DNA of 64,000 nucleotides. Origin: Scandinavium sp036495715 (GTDB taxonomy: Bacteria > Pseudomonadota > Gammaproteobacteria > Enterobacterales > Enterobacteriaceae). The position numbers were made by a program, and so were the translations under genes. The notes under the pieces were generated by a model that was not told where the DNA came from, made no database searches, and saw only the letters and a program-made list of their open reading frames with translations. The stretch is from NCBI GenBank assembly GCA_036495715.1, contig DASXML010000071.1:124001-188000 (forward strand). Reading direction: 5' to 3'. Positions 18,715-28,455 of this stretch are shown here, piece by piece. The stretch's first letter is position 1, and the number at the start of each line of letters is the position of its first letter.

Positions 18715-20388
18715 ATGACTGAATCTTTTGCTCAACTATTTGAAGAATCCTTAAAAACAATCGAAACCCGTCCGGGTTCCATCGTTCGTGGTGTTGTTGT
18801 TGCTATCGATAAAGATATCGTACTGGTTGACGCCGGTCTGAAATCTGAATCCGCCATTCCGGCAGAGCAGTTCAAAAACGCACAGGGCGAGCTGGAAATC
18901 CAGGTCGGTGACGAAGTTGACGTTGCGCTGGACGCAGTAGAAGACGGCTTCGGTGAAACCCTGCTGTCCCGTGAGAAAGCTAAGCGTCACGAAGCTTGGA
19001 TCACGCTGGAAAAAGCATACGAAGACGCTGAAACTGTTGTTGGTGTTATCAACGGCAAAGTTAAAGGTGGCTTCACTGTTGAGCTGAACGGTATTCGTGC
19101 GTTCCTGCCAGGTTCACTGGTAGACGTGCGTCCAGTTCGCGATACGCTGCACCTGGAAGGCAAAGAGCTTGAGTTCAAAGTTATCAAGCTGGACCAGAAG
19201 CGTAACAACGTTGTTGTTTCCCGTCGTGCCGTTATCGAATCTGAAAACAGCGCAGAACGTGATCAGCTGCTCGAAAACCTCCAGGAAGGCATGGAAGTTA
19301 AAGGTATCGTTAAGAACCTCACTGACTACGGTGCATTCGTTGATCTGGGCGGCGTAGACGGCCTGCTGCACATCACTGACATGGCGTGGAAACGCGTTAA
19401 ACACCCAAGCGAAATCGTGAACGTTGGCGACGAAATCACTGTTAAAGTGCTGAAGTTCGACCGCGAGCGTACCCGTGTTTCTCTGGGTCTGAAGCAGCTG
19501 GGCGAAGATCCATGGGTCGCTATCGCTAAGCGTTATCCGGAAGGTACCAAACTGACCGGTCGTGTAACCAACCTGACTGACTACGGCTGCTTCGTTGAAA
19601 TCGAAGAAGGCGTTGAAGGCCTGGTACACGTTTCCGAAATGGACTGGACCAACAAAAACATCCACCCATCCAAAGTTGTTAACGTTGGTGATGTAGTGGA
19701 AGTTATGGTTCTGGACATCGACGAAGAACGCCGTCGCATCTCCCTGGGTCTGAAGCAGTGCAAAAACAACCCATGGCAGCAGTTCGCAGAAACCCACAAC
19801 AAGGGCGACCGCGTTGACGGTAAAATCAAGTCTATCACTGACTTCGGTATCTTCATCGGTCTGGACGGCGGCATCGACGGCCTGGTTCACCTGTCTGACA
19901 TCTCCTGGAACGTTGCAGGCGAAGAAGCAGTACGTGAATACAAGAAAGGCGACGAAATCGCTGCCGTTGTTCTGCAGGTTGACGCAGAGCGTGAGCGCAT
20001 TTCCCTGGGCGTGAAACAGCTGGCTGAAGATCCGTTCAACAACTGGGTTGCTGTGAACAAGAAAGGCGCTATCGTTAACGGTAAAGTGACTGCAGTTGAC
20101 GCTAAAGGCGCAACCGTAGAACTGGCCGACGGCGTTGAAGGTTACCTGCGTGCTTCTGAAGCATCACGTGACCGCGTTGAAGATGCAACTCTGGTTCTGA
20201 GCGTAGGCGACGACGTTGAAGCTAAATTCACCGGTGTTGACCGTAAGAACCGTGCAATCAGCCTGTCTGTTCGTGCTAAAGATGAAGCTGATGAGAAAGA
20301 TGCAATCGCGACTGTTAATAACAAACAGGAAGAAAGCAACTTCTCTAGCGCTATGGCTGAAGCTTTCAAAGCAGCTAAAGGCGAGTAA
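18715..20388 (+). CDS. rpsA: 30S ribosomal protein S1
   Basis: The largest ribosomal protein; it binds mRNA and helps unfold and position it on the 30S subunit. Its 557 residues equal the E. coli length. Six S1 (OB-fold) repeats are visible at about 21-87, 105-171, 192-260, 277-347, 364-434 and 451-520; repeats 3 to 5 share the pattern DYGAFVDL / GLLHITDM / VSLGLKQLGEDPW. The first two repeats anchor S1 to the ribosome and are more diverged. Codon use is highly biased, as expected for an abundant ribosomal protein. It is followed by a terminator and then ihfB. Confidence 0.99.
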   Translation: MTESFAQLFEESLKTIETRPGSIVRGVVVAIDKDIVLVDAGLKSESAIPAEQFKNAQGELEIQVGDEVDVALDAVEDGFGETLLSREKAKRHEAWITLEKAYEDAETVVGVINGKVKGGFTVELNGIRAFLPGSLVDVRPVRDTLHLEGKELEFKVIKLDQKRNNVVVSRRAVIESENSAERDQLLENLQEGMEVKGIVKNLTDYGAFVDLGGVDGLLHITDMAWKRVKHPSEIVNVGDEITVKVLKFDRERTRVSLGLKQLGEDPWVAIAKRYPEGTKLTGRVTNLTDYGCFVEIEEGVEGLVHVSEMDWTNKNIHPSKVVNVGDVVEVMVLDIDEERRRISLGLKQCKNNPWQQFAETHNKGDRVDGKIKSITDFGIFIGLDGGIDGLVHLSDISWNVAGEEAVREYKKGDEIAAVVLQVDAERERISLGVKQLAEDPFNNWVAVNKKGAIVNGKVTAVDAKGATVELADGVEGYLRASEASRDRVEDATLVLSVGDDVEAKFTGVDRKNRAISLSVRAKDEADEKDAIATVNNKQEESNFSSAMAEAFKAAKGE

Positions 20389-20447
20389 TCGAGTCACTCT
20401 TCACGAGTAACTTGACAGATTGCAGGATTCGTCCTGTAATCAACAAC

Positions 20448-20474
20448 AAAGGGCGGCTACGGCCGCCCTTGTTT
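20448..20474 (+). terminator. Rho-independent terminator of rpsA
   Basis: AAGGGCGGC-ta-cgGCCGCCCTT followed by GTTT, about 60 bases after the rpsA stop and 44 before ihfB. Confidence 0.85.
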
Positions 20475-20517
20475 AAGTTGTCAGCTTATACTTTCCTGAA
20501 AGGAAACCGGAGGAATC

Positions 20518-20802
20518 ATGACCAAGTCAGAGCTCATTGAAAGACTTGCAAGCCAGCAATCTCACGTCCCTGCGAAAGCGGTTGAAGATGCTGTGAAAGA
20601 GATGCTGGAGCATATGGCCTCTACGCTAGCCCAAGGCGAGCGCATTGAAATCCGCGGTTTCGGCAGCTTCTCCTTGCATTACCGTGCCCCACGCGTTGGG
20701 CGCAACCCGAAAACAGGCGATAAAGTTGAGCTGGAAGGTAAATACGTTCCACACTTTAAGCCGGGTAAAGAATTGCGCGATCGCGCCAATATTTACGAGT
20801 GA
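20518..20802 (+). CDS. ihfB: integration host factor beta subunit
   Basis: One half of the IHF heterodimer, a DNA-bending protein used in replication, recombination and gene control. It is 94 residues long, the standard size. The HU-family fold is clear: the N-terminal helices (MTKSELIERLASQ), the beta segment GERIEIRGFGSFSLHYR, and the DNA-wedging arm RVGRNPKTGDKVELEGKYVP near 56-75, whose proline inserts into the minor groove. A GGAGGAA ribosome site precedes it. It lies behind the rpsA terminator, so it probably has its own promoter, in or after the 3' end of rpsA, as in E. coli. Confidence 0.98.
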   Translation: MTKSELIERLASQQSHVPAKAVEDAVKEMLEHMASTLAQGERIEIRGFGSFSLHYRAPRVGRNPKTGDKVELEGKYVPHFKPGKELRDRANIYE

Positions 20803-20836
20803 GTTACTGCGGGTATCCCGCGAACTTGAACGTGAG

Positions 20837-20866
20837 AAAAGCACCTGCGGGTGCTTTTTTCGTTTT
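20837..20866 (+). terminator. Rho-independent terminator of ihfB
   Basis: AAAAGCACC-tgc-GGGTGCTTTTTT with further T, 35 bases after the ihfB stop. Confidence 0.92.
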
Positions 20867-21037
20867 TGTCCTTCTGCAACAAAATCATTTGGCTGGTTCA
20901 TTTCTGAACGCTTGCCGCAATGTGTTGTATTCATACAGCAACAACGCATTTTGCCTGGAACCACACTCGCATGTTCCACTTTATCCTGGCGACTCTCCTG
21001 TCTAAACCCGTAACACTACGGGTGACACGGAGGTGCC

Positions 21038-23299
21038 ATGCGATTACCGACAATAGCTTTCAGCGCCATTATTGGCATTTCACCACTGCTGTGGTTGCCT
21101 GAATTACCCTCGGTTCTGGCAACCGGCGTGATAACAATATTAGCAATTGCACTTTGCATCAGAGAGAGCCGATTCAGAGTCGTAGGGCTGACAATGCTTT
21201 TTTTCTGCTGGGGTATTTTGGCGGCTCAGAAGATGGTGTTACCTGCGAATACGTTATCCGGTAAACGAATACAGGCTGATGTCGTTATTACTGCGACAGA
21301 CGGCGAAACAACCTATTACGGAAAAATGCTGCGCATCAATGGGGAGCGGCAGTTTCCTGCACCTGGCATCGTTCTGTACGGTCAAGCCCTGCCTGAAAGC
21401 GTATGTGCAGGCCAGGTGTGGCAGATGACAATCCGGTCACGGGCGGTACATGGGCTGCTTAACGACGGCATGTTTGATAGCCAGCGGCATGCACTTTCAT
21501 TACATCGTCCGTTAACCGGACGCTTTATACAAGCTAGCGTGCTGAAGTCGGATTGCAGTCTGCGAGCGGCAGCAGTCTCATCGCTAACGACTGCTCTTGC
21601 ACCTTATCCCTGGCAGCAGGTCATGCTCGCGCTGGCCGTTGGAGAGCGAACCACGGTACCTGGCGAAATCAAATTACTCCTACAGCAAACCGGCACTTCA
21701 CATCTGATGGCCATTTCCGGGCTGCATATCTCTTTGGTGGCAATGATGGGATGGGCCATCATGCGAGGGCTGCAAAGGGGGCTGCCATGTCGAAGAATTG
21801 GCTGGCGAACGCCGCTACTCATCAGCATTATTGCCGCATCCATCTATGCCTGGCTCAGCGGATTACAGCCTCCTGCATTGCGTACCCTTATTGCAATGAT
21901 CGTTTGGCTGTTGCTTCGTGCCAGTGGACGCTGTTGGTCACCGTGGGAGGTGTGGTTGTGCTGTATTGCGGCGATTCTTGTTATGGATCCACTGGCAATC
22001 CTGGCACAGAGTTTATGGCTCTCAGCCTTTGCCGTGGCGACACTCATTTTCTGGTATCAATGGATGCCGTACCGGCGTGTGCATTGCAGTGTGTTTCTGA
22101 ATGCCATAGGGAGCTTACTGCATTTGCAGTTGGGGTTAATGCTGCTCCTGCTTCCACTACAGGTTATCGTTTTTCACGGCGCTTCGTGGACGTCCTTACC
22201 GGCTAATCTTATCGCTGTCCCTTGGGTGACATTGGGTGAGATCCCGCTGTTGTTAACAGGCATGGTATTGCATTTTGTCGGGGCTGTTAGTGCAGAGAAA
22301 TGCGTATGGTTTTTAGCTGACCGTTTGCTGGAAGGGCTGTTCTGGTTTTTGCGTATTCTGCCGCAGGGGTGGCAGGACATCGATTATCGCTGGCAGGGCA
22401 TCATTATTGCTCCGTGGCTAATGATAATTTTCTGGCGATTTAGCGGCTGGCGGAAGTGGCCTGCGTCAGTAGCGGCGTGCGGCGCTATCCTGACGTTGCC
22501 GTTGTGGCGTCCACAGCCAGCGGAAAGCTGGTCAATGACGATGCTGGATGTAGGGCAGGGACTGTCAATTGTCATTAGTCGCCATGGTAAAGCCCTACTC
22601 TACGATACCGGGCTTGCCTGGCCGGGCGGGGACACTGCGCAACAGTTAATCGTTCCTTGGTTGCGTTGGCACCACCTACAGCCAGAAGGCATTATTCTCA
22701 GTCATGAACACCTTGACCATAGGGGAGGGCTGGATACGCTGCTGAAAACCTGGCCTTCATTATGGGTCAGAAGCCCGCTCGGATGGGAGAGCCATCAACC
22801 CTGTTTTCGAGGAGAACACTGGCGCTGGCAAGGGTTAACGTTTCGCGCAGTTTGGCCGTTGCCGGGCACAACGGAAAAGGGCAATAACCGCTCCTGCGTG
22901 GTCAGGGTGGATGACGGGCGTCACAGCGTATTGTTGACGGGAGATATTGAAATCCCGGCAGAAATGTCAATGTTAAACCATTATTGGCAGCATCTTGCGT
23001 CTACACTAGTTCAGGTGCCACATCATGGCAGTTCAACGTCCTCCTCGCCCACGTTATTACAACGCGTTGGAGGCCATGCGGCGCTGGCTTCAACTGCGCG
23101 TTACAACGCGTGGCATTTTCCATCGGATAAGGTGAAAGCACGTTATCTACAGCGGCAATATCTGTGGTTCGATACGCCTCATCAAGGGCAGATAACGGTT
23201 AACTTTTCAGCAGAAGGTTGGCAAATCCAGAGCTTACGCGATCAAATATTACCCCGCTGGTATCATCAGTGGTTTGGCGATGCCCGTGATAACGGGTAG
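21038..23299 (+). CDS. ycaI: ComEC/Rec2-family DNA uptake channel protein
   Basis: A 753-residue inner-membrane protein of the ComEC family, known as YcaI or ComEC in E. coli (754 residues). In competent bacteria this family forms the channel that carries single-stranded DNA across the inner membrane. There is an N-terminal hydrophobic region, a ComEC core with GTSHLMAISGLHISLVA near 225, several further helices to about 490, and a C-terminal metallo-beta-lactamase-like domain starting LDVGQGLS near 505. Its metal motif HEHLDH is intact at 556-561 and TGDIE near 630. GGAGGTG gives a strong ribosome site. Whether this host takes up DNA is unknown. Confidence 0.94.
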   Translation: MRLPTIAFSAIIGISPLLWLPELPSVLATGVITILAIALCIRESRFRVVGLTMLFFCWGILAAQKMVLPANTLSGKRIQADVVITATDGETTYYGKMLRINGERQFPAPGIVLYGQALPESVCAGQVWQMTIRSRAVHGLLNDGMFDSQRHALSLHRPLTGRFIQASVLKSDCSLRAAAVSSLTTALAPYPWQQVMLALAVGERTTVPGEIKLLLQQTGTSHLMAISGLHISLVAMMGWAIMRGLQRGLPCRRIGWRTPLLISIIAASIYAWLSGLQPPALRTLIAMIVWLLLRASGRCWSPWEVWLCCIAAILVMDPLAILAQSLWLSAFAVATLIFWYQWMPYRRVHCSVFLNAIGSLLHLQLGLMLLLLPLQVIVFHGASWTSLPANLIAVPWVTLGEIPLLLTGMVLHFVGAVSAEKCVWFLADRLLEGLFWFLRILPQGWQDIDYRWQGIIIAPWLMIIFWRFSGWRKWPASVAACGAILTLPLWRPQPAESWSMTMLDVGQGLSIVISRHGKALLYDTGLAWPGGDTAQQLIVPWLRWHHLQPEGIILSHEHLDHRGGLDTLLKTWPSLWVRSPLGWESHQPCFRGEHWRWQGLTFRAVWPLPGTTEKGNNRSCVVRVDDGRHSVLLTGDIEIPAEMSMLNHYWQHLASTLVQVPHHGSSTSSSPTLLQRVGGHAALASTARYNAWHFPSDKVKARYLQRQYLWFDTPHQGQITVNFSAEGWQIQSLRDQILPRWYHQWFGDARDNG

Positions 23300-23335
23300 A
23301 ATGTGCGGCTATCTCAACATAAGCTGGTTTTTTGA

Positions 23336-25084
23336 ATGCAGAACGACAAAGATCTTTCTACGTGGCAGACTTTCCGCCGACTTTGGCCAACGATTGCGCC
23401 TTTCAAAGCGGGTCTGATGGTGGCTGCGGTCGCGTTAATTCTTAACGCCGCCAGCGACACGTTCATGCTGTCGCTTCTTAAACCGTTATTGGATGATGGT
23501 TTTGGTAAAACGGATCGCTCTGTGCTGCTGTGGATGCCGCTGGTTGTGATCGGGCTGATGGTCCTGCGCGGGATCACCAGCTACATTTCAAGTTATTGTA
23601 TTTCCTGGGTATCCGGTAAAGTGGTTATGACCATGCGCCGTCGCCTGTTTGGCCACATGATGGGCATGCCGGTTTCGTTCTTCGATAAACAATCTACCGG
23701 CACGCTGCTTTCTCGTATAACTTACGATTCTGAGCAGGTGGCTTCGTCGTCTTCCAGTGCGCTGATTACCGTGGTGCGTGAAGGGGCGTCGATTATCGGC
23801 TTGTTCATTATGATGTTCTGGTACAGCTGGCAGCTGTCGGTGATCCTCATCGTCTTGGCGCCGATTGTTTCTATTGCGATTCGCGTAGTGTCCAAACGTT
23901 TCCGTAGCATCAGCAAGAATATGCAAAACACGATGGGGCAGGTGACCACCAGTGCAGAGCAAATGCTGAAAGGGCACAAAGAAGTGCTGATGTTTGGTGG
24001 GCAAGGCGTTGAAACCAAACGTTTCGATAAAGTCAGCAATAAAATGCGTCTGCAAGGGATGAAGATGGTGTCCGCCTCTTCCATCTCTGACCCGATTATT
24101 CAGCTGATTGCTTCTCTGGCACTGGCGTTTGTTCTCTATGCGGCCAGTTTCCCGAGCGTAATGGAAACGCTGACTGCGGGTACGATCACCGTTGTCTTCT
24201 CTTCCATGATTGCCCTGATGCGCCCACTGAAGTCGCTGACTAACGTCAACGCCCAGTTCCAGCGCGGTATGGCGGCCTGTCAGACACTGTTCGCTATCCT
24301 CGATACCGAACAAGAGAAAGACGAAGGGACCCTTGAAGTGAAACGTGCAAAAGGTAACGTTGAATTCAACGATGTGACGTTCACCTATCCAGGGCGTGAA
24401 GTGCCTGCACTGCGTAACATCAATCTGAGTATTCCTGCAGGGAAAACCGTGGCATTGGTGGGACGTTCCGGTTCGGGTAAATCGACGATGGCGAGCCTGA
24501 TAACGCGTTTCTACGATGTGGATAAAGGCGGCATTATCCTCGATGGGCATGATATTCGCGAATATACACTGGCTTCACTGCGTGATCAGGTCGCATTGGT
24601 TTCGCAGAATGTGCATCTGTTCAACGATACCGTGGCGAATAATATTGCCTACGCCCGCACCGATCTTTACAGCCGCGAAGATATTGAGAAGGCCGCCAAA
24701 ATGGCTTATGCCATGGACTTTATCAGCAAAATGGATAACGGTCTGGATACGATTATTGGTGAGAACGGTGTTCTGCTTTCGGGTGGCCAGCGCCAGCGTA
24801 TCGCGATTGCCCGCGCGCTGCTGCGTGATAGCCCAATCCTGATTCTGGATGAAGCGACCTCTGCCCTGGATACCGAATCTGAACGTGCGATTCAGGCAGC
24901 ACTTGACGAGTTGCAGAAAAACCGTACTTCACTGGTCATTGCTCACCGTCTGTCGACCATCGAAAAAGCCGATGAAATCGTCGTTGTCGAAGATGGACAA
25001 ATCGTTGAACGCGGGAGCCATCAGGATCTGCTGGAACACCGTGGCGTGTACGCTCAGCTGCATAAAATGCAATTTGGACAATGA
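23336..25084 (+). CDS. msbA: lipid A flippase MsbA (ABC exporter)
   Basis: Essential homodimeric ABC transporter that flips core-lipid A from the inner to the outer face of the inner membrane. The 582 residues match E. coli. Six transmembrane helices fill about 20-310, followed by the nucleotide-binding domain with Walker A GRSGSGKST near 376, signature LSGGQRQRIAIARALL near 481, Walker B ILILDEATSALD near 500, and switch histidine in IAHRLS near 537. It starts 36 bases after comEC and overlaps lpxK by 4 bases, so it sits in the group comEC-msbA-lpxK. Its ribosome site is weak, as I see only scattered G before the ATG. Confidence 0.98.
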   Translation: MQNDKDLSTWQTFRRLWPTIAPFKAGLMVAAVALILNAASDTFMLSLLKPLLDDGFGKTDRSVLLWMPLVVIGLMVLRGITSYISSYCISWVSGKVVMTMRRRLFGHMMGMPVSFFDKQSTGTLLSRITYDSEQVASSSSSALITVVREGASIIGLFIMMFWYSWQLSVILIVLAPIVSIAIRVVSKRFRSISKNMQNTMGQVTTSAEQMLKGHKEVLMFGGQGVETKRFDKVSNKMRLQGMKMVSASSISDPIIQLIASLALAFVLYAASFPSVMETLTAGTITVVFSSMIALMRPLKSLTNVNAQFQRGMAACQTLFAILDTEQEKDEGTLEVKRAKGNVEFNDVTFTYPGREVPALRNINLSIPAGKTVALVGRSGSGKSTMASLITRFYDVDKGGIILDGHDIREYTLASLRDQVALVSQNVHLFNDTVANNIAYARTDLYSREDIEKAAKMAYAMDFISKMDNGLDTIIGENGVLLSGGQRQRIAIARALLRDSPILILDEATSALDTESERAIQAALDELQKNRTSLVIAHRLSTIEKADEIVVVEDGQIVERGSHQDLLEHRGVYAQLHKMQFGQ

Positions 25085-26061
25085 TCGCACGCATCTGGTC
25101 CGGCGAATCTCCGCTGTGGTTACTGCTACTGCCGCTTGCCTGGCTGTATGGCCTGGTGAGCGGTGTCATTCGCCTCAGCTATCGTTTCGGCATAAAAAAA
25201 GCCTGGCGTGCACCCGTACCCGTTGTGATCGTCGGAAATCTTACCGCAGGCGGCAACGGCAAAACGCCCGTTGCCATCTGGTTGGTTGAGCAACTCCAAC
25301 AACAGGGCATAAAAGCGGGGGTTGTTTCCCGGGGTTATGGCGGGAAAGCCGCGCAGTATCCTCTCTTGCTCAACGTACGGACGACAACAGCCGAAGCCGG
25401 TGATGAACCGGTGTTGATTTATCAGCGTACTGGCGCGCCTGTTGCGGTTTCTCCCAACCGTAGCGATGCCGTTAAAGCATTACTTGCTGCTCATGACCTC
25501 CAAATTATCATCACCGATGATGGCCTCCAGCATTACCGCCTTGCCCGTGATATCGAAATTGTTGTGATTGATGGCGTTCGTCGTTTTGGGAACGGTTGGT
25601 GGTTGCCGGCAGGGCCGATGCGTGAGCGAGCGTCACGTCTGAAAAGCGTTGATGCCGTTATTGTGAATGGCGGCGTACCGCGCGCCGATGAAATTCCAAT
25701 GCAGTTACGCCCAGGGTTTGCCGTCAATCTCAAGACGGGTGAAAAACGCGATGTTTCAACCCTGACTGACGTGGTTGCGATGGCGGGTATTGGTCATCCA
25801 CCGCGTTTTTTTGCCACACTGGAAAGCTGTGGTGTGCAACCGGTGAAAACGGTCGCTCTCGCAGACCATCAGGCCTTAAGCGCAGCAGATGTGCAGGCGC
25901 TGGCAACTGACAGGCAAACACTGCTGATGACGGAAAAAGATGCGGTAAAATGCCGTGTTTTTGCGAGAGATAACTGGTGGTATTTACCCGTGGACGCCGT
26001 CTTTGACGACGCGCGTGCCCCACAGTTGATTCAGAAACTTGTGAGCCTGGCGCAGCGCTAA
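25081..26061 (+). CDS. lpxK: tetraacyldisaccharide 4'-kinase
   Basis: Inner-membrane kinase that adds the 4'-phosphate in lipid A synthesis (forming lipid IVA). It is 326 residues long, close to the E. coli 328. An N-terminal hydrophobic anchor lies at about 10-35. A P-loop, GNLTAGGNGKTP, follows at 52-63, and the catalytic-site segment ITDDGLQHYRLARD near 143 is typical of the family. The ATGA overlap with msbA couples synthesis of the kinase and of the flippase that moves its downstream product. Confidence 0.97.
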   Translation: MIARIWSGESPLWLLLLPLAWLYGLVSGVIRLSYRFGIKKAWRAPVPVVIVGNLTAGGNGKTPVAIWLVEQLQQQGIKAGVVSRGYGGKAAQYPLLLNVRTTTAEAGDEPVLIYQRTGAPVAVSPNRSDAVKALLAAHDLQIIITDDGLQHYRLARDIEIVVIDGVRRFGNGWWLPAGPMRERASRLKSVDAVIVNGGVPRADEIPMQLRPGFAVNLKTGEKRDVSTLTDVVAMAGIGHPPRFFATLESCGVQPVKTVALADHQALSAADVQALATDRQTLLMTEKDAVKCRVFARDNWWYLPVDAVFDDARAPQLIQKLVSLAQR

Positions 26062-26102
26062 TTTATTGCGTGCGACGCAGGCTGAGCTGACGAGGGATTC
26101 AA

Positions 26103-27332
26103 ATGTCAGAAGCAACGCTTTCTCTTACCGCCGCACGCCATCTTCATCTTGCCGCGCAGGGGCTGCTCAAGAAACCACGCCGACGTGCGCAGTCCGACGA
26201 CATTCTTTCTACCATCCAACGCATGTCGCTCCTGCAAATCGACACCATCAATGTTGTCGCTCGTAGCCCCTATCTGGTGCTATTCAGTCGCCTTGGCGGT
26301 TATCCGCAGCAGTGGCTTGATGAGGCATTATCGCGGGGCGATTTGATGGAGTATTGGGCCCATGAGGCCTGCTTCCTGCCAAGAACCGACTTTGCTCTGG
26401 TTCGACATCGCATGCTTGCGCCCGACAAGATGGGCTGGAAATACCGCAAAGCGTGGATGGAAGAGCATGCCGCTGAAATCCAGGCACTGATGGGGCATAT
26501 TGAGGTGAATGGCCCGGTCCGTTCAGCAGATTTTGAGCACCCACGCAAAGGCACTGGCGGCTGGTGGGAATGGAAACCTCACAAGCGGCATCTGGAAGGG
26601 CTGTTTACATCAGGCAAAGTGATGGTGATTGGTCGTCATCATTTTCAACGTATTTATGATTTGACCTCACGCGTTATGCCGCACTGGAACGATGAACACG
26701 ATCTCCTGCTACAGGCAGAAGCCGAAGCGTTGATGCTACAAAACAGCGCGCGCAGCCTGGGTATTTTCCGCGGGCAGTGGCTGGCGGATTACTACCGTTT
26801 ACGTCAGCCAGCGCTACCTGGCTTGCTTGCGCGTTGGCAGGAAGAGGGACGAATCATACCGGTAGACGTTGAAGGACTCGGTTCGATGTGGCTGCATTCC
26901 GATTTACTTCCTCAGTTTGACGCCGCGCTGGCAGGGAAATTAACCGCGACCCACAGCGCGGTGCTGTCGCCATTTGACCCCGTGGTCTGGGACCGCAAAC
27001 GCGCCGAGCAACTGTTCGACTTTACCTATCGTCTGGAATGCTACACGCCTGCGCCAAAACGCCAGTACGGCTATTTTGTGTTGCCACTGTTGCATCAGGG
27101 CAGGCTGGTCGGACGCATGGATAGCAAAATGCATCGTAAGACAGGCGTACTGGAAATTTTTGCTGTTTATTTGCAAGACGGCGTGAGGGTGAGTCAAGTG
27201 CTTGAAAAAGGGCTGATGCAGGCCATCAATGATTTTGCACGCTGGCAAGGTGCCACACGTATTGAACTCAACCATCGTCCAGGCGAACTTTTCAGCACTC
27301 AGCCGACGGGCTGGGAAATTGACGCCGCATAA
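26103..27332 (+). CDS. ycaQ: YcaQ/AlkX DNA glycosylase
   Basis: Member of the HTH_42 (AlkZ-like) family of winged-helix DNA glycosylases. E. coli YcaQ is reported to unhook interstrand crosslinks and remove bulky N7-alkylpurines. The 409 residues (E. coli 410) contain the family QxD catalytic motif as QID at 45-47 in SLLQIDTINVVARSP, the counterpart of the QxQ motif in AlkZ. It sits inside the lipid A/Kdo gene group, 41 bases behind lpxK, with no obvious functional link to it; cotranscription is likely. GAGG before the start serves as ribosome site. Confidence 0.93.
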   Translation: MSEATLSLTAARHLHLAAQGLLKKPRRRAQSDDILSTIQRMSLLQIDTINVVARSPYLVLFSRLGGYPQQWLDEALSRGDLMEYWAHEACFLPRTDFALVRHRMLAPDKMGWKYRKAWMEEHAAEIQALMGHIEVNGPVRSADFEHPRKGTGGWWEWKPHKRHLEGLFTSGKVMVIGRHHFQRIYDLTSRVMPHWNDEHDLLLQAEAEALMLQNSARSLGIFRGQWLADYYRLRQPALPGLLARWQEEGRIIPVDVEGLGSMWLHSDLLPQFDAALAGKLTATHSAVLSPFDPVVWDRKRAEQLFDFTYRLECYTPAPKRQYGYFVLPLLHQGRLVGRMDSKMHRKTGVLEIFAVYLQDGVRVSQVLEKGLMQAINDFARWQGATRIELNHRPGELFSTQPTGWEIDAA

Positions 27333-27386
27333 ATGGCCTCTGTGCTATGCTGCGACGATTACTTTTTCGCTCCCACTGGAGGAACT

Positions 27387-27569
27387 ATGGATCACCGCTT
27401 ACTTGAAATCATCGCTTGCCCGGTTTGCAACGGTAAGCTCTATTACAGTCAGGATAAGCAAGAGCTTATCTGCAAACTCGACAACCTGGCCTTCCCGCTG
27501 CGCGACGGGATCCCCGTGTTGCTGGAAAACGAAGCCCGTCCATTGAGCGCAGAAGAGAGCCATCCATGA
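27387..27569 (+). CDS. ycaR: UPF0434 (Trm112-like) small protein YcaR
   Basis: A 60-residue protein, same length as E. coli YcaR. It carries CPVC at 11-14 and Cys29 in a beta-rich fold typical of the UPF0434/Trm112p-like family, whose eukaryotic relatives act as partners of methyltransferases; no role is proven here. I start it at 27387 (MDHRLLEIIACP), behind a strong GGAGG, rather than at a longer open frame 18 codons upstream. It overlaps kdsB by 4 bases, and this pairing is conserved. Confidence 0.94.
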   Translation: MDHRLLEIIACPVCNGKLYYSQDKQELICKLDNLAFPLRDGIPVLLENEARPLSAEESHP

Positions 27570-28312
27570 GTTTCGTTGTCATTATTCCCGCGCGCTATGC
27601 GTCCACTCGTCTGCCGGGTAAACCGTTGCAGGACATCAACGGCAAGCCAATGATTGTGCATGTACTGGAAAGAGCGCGTGAATCAGGCGCAGAACGCATC
27701 ATTGTCGCCACCGATCATGAAGACGTGGCGTGTGCGGTTGAAGCCGCCGGAGGCGAAGTCTGCATGACCCGCGCCGATCATCAGTCTGGTACTGAACGGC
27801 TGGCCGAAGTGGTGGAAAAATGCGGTTTCAGTGACGACACGCTGATCGTCAACGTTCAGGGCGACGAACCGATGATCCCGCCGGTGATTATCCGCCAGGT
27901 TGCGGATAACCTGGCTGCCAGCCAGTCTGGCATGGCGACACTCGCGGTGCCTATCCACGATGCAGAAGAAGCGTTTAATCCAAATGCGGTGAAAGTGGTA
28001 ATGGACGCACAAGGCTATGCGCTCTATTTCTCTCGCGCCACTATTCCGTGGGACAGAGACAACTTTGCCAAAAGCCGGGATGTCATTGGCGATACGCTGC
28101 TACGCCATATCGGTATTTACGGCTACCGCGCTGGGTTTATTCGCCGCTATGTCACCTGGACGCCAAGCCCGCTGGAGCAAATCGAAATGCTCGAACAGCT
28201 GCGTGTGCTGTGGTACGGCGAAAAAATTCACGTTGCGGTGGCGAAAGAAGTGCCGGGCACCGGCGTTGATACCCCAGAAGATCTCGCTCGCGTACGCGCT
28301 GAACTGCGCTAA
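27566..28312 (+). CDS. kdsB: 3-deoxy-manno-octulosonate cytidylyltransferase
   Basis: Activates Kdo with CTP to CMP-Kdo, the donor for the inner core of lipopolysaccharide. The 248 residues have the standard length. Family landmarks are the N-terminal nucleotide-binding PARYASTRLPGKPL at 8-21, DHQSGTERLAEV near 72, and NVQGDEPMIPP near 94. It ends the group msbA-lpxK-ycaQ-ycaR-kdsB and overlaps ycaR by 4 bases (ATGA), so translation is coupled. Confidence 0.98.
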   Translation: MSFVVIIPARYASTRLPGKPLQDINGKPMIVHVLERARESGAERIIVATDHEDVACAVEAAGGEVCMTRADHQSGTERLAEVVEKCGFSDDTLIVNVQGDEPMIPPVIIRQVADNLAASQSGMATLAVPIHDAEEAFNPNAVKVVMDAQGYALYFSRATIPWDRDNFAKSRDVIGDTLLRHIGIYGYRAGFIRRYVTWTPSPLEQIEMLEQLRVLWYGEKIHVAVAKEVPGTGVDTPEDLARVRAELR

Positions 28313-28319
28313 ACGTTTC

Positions 28320-28340
28320 CTCCCCTCAGCCTTGAGGGGA
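28320..28340 (+). terminator. Hairpin after kdsB
   Basis: TCCCCTCA-gcct-TGAGGGGA, a perfect 8-base stem 7 bases after the kdsB stop and followed by GTGTTT. It is a likely terminator, though the T run is short. Confidence 0.7.
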
Positions 28341-28455
28341 GTGTTTCCCGCCCCGTTTTTCCTCGTTTTATTGCCCCGTTTTTGATCTTATCCGGTGACA
28401 TCTCCGGCATCGGCGCTCATTATAAAAACAGTAGTCTTCACAGGGGTAACCAGAT

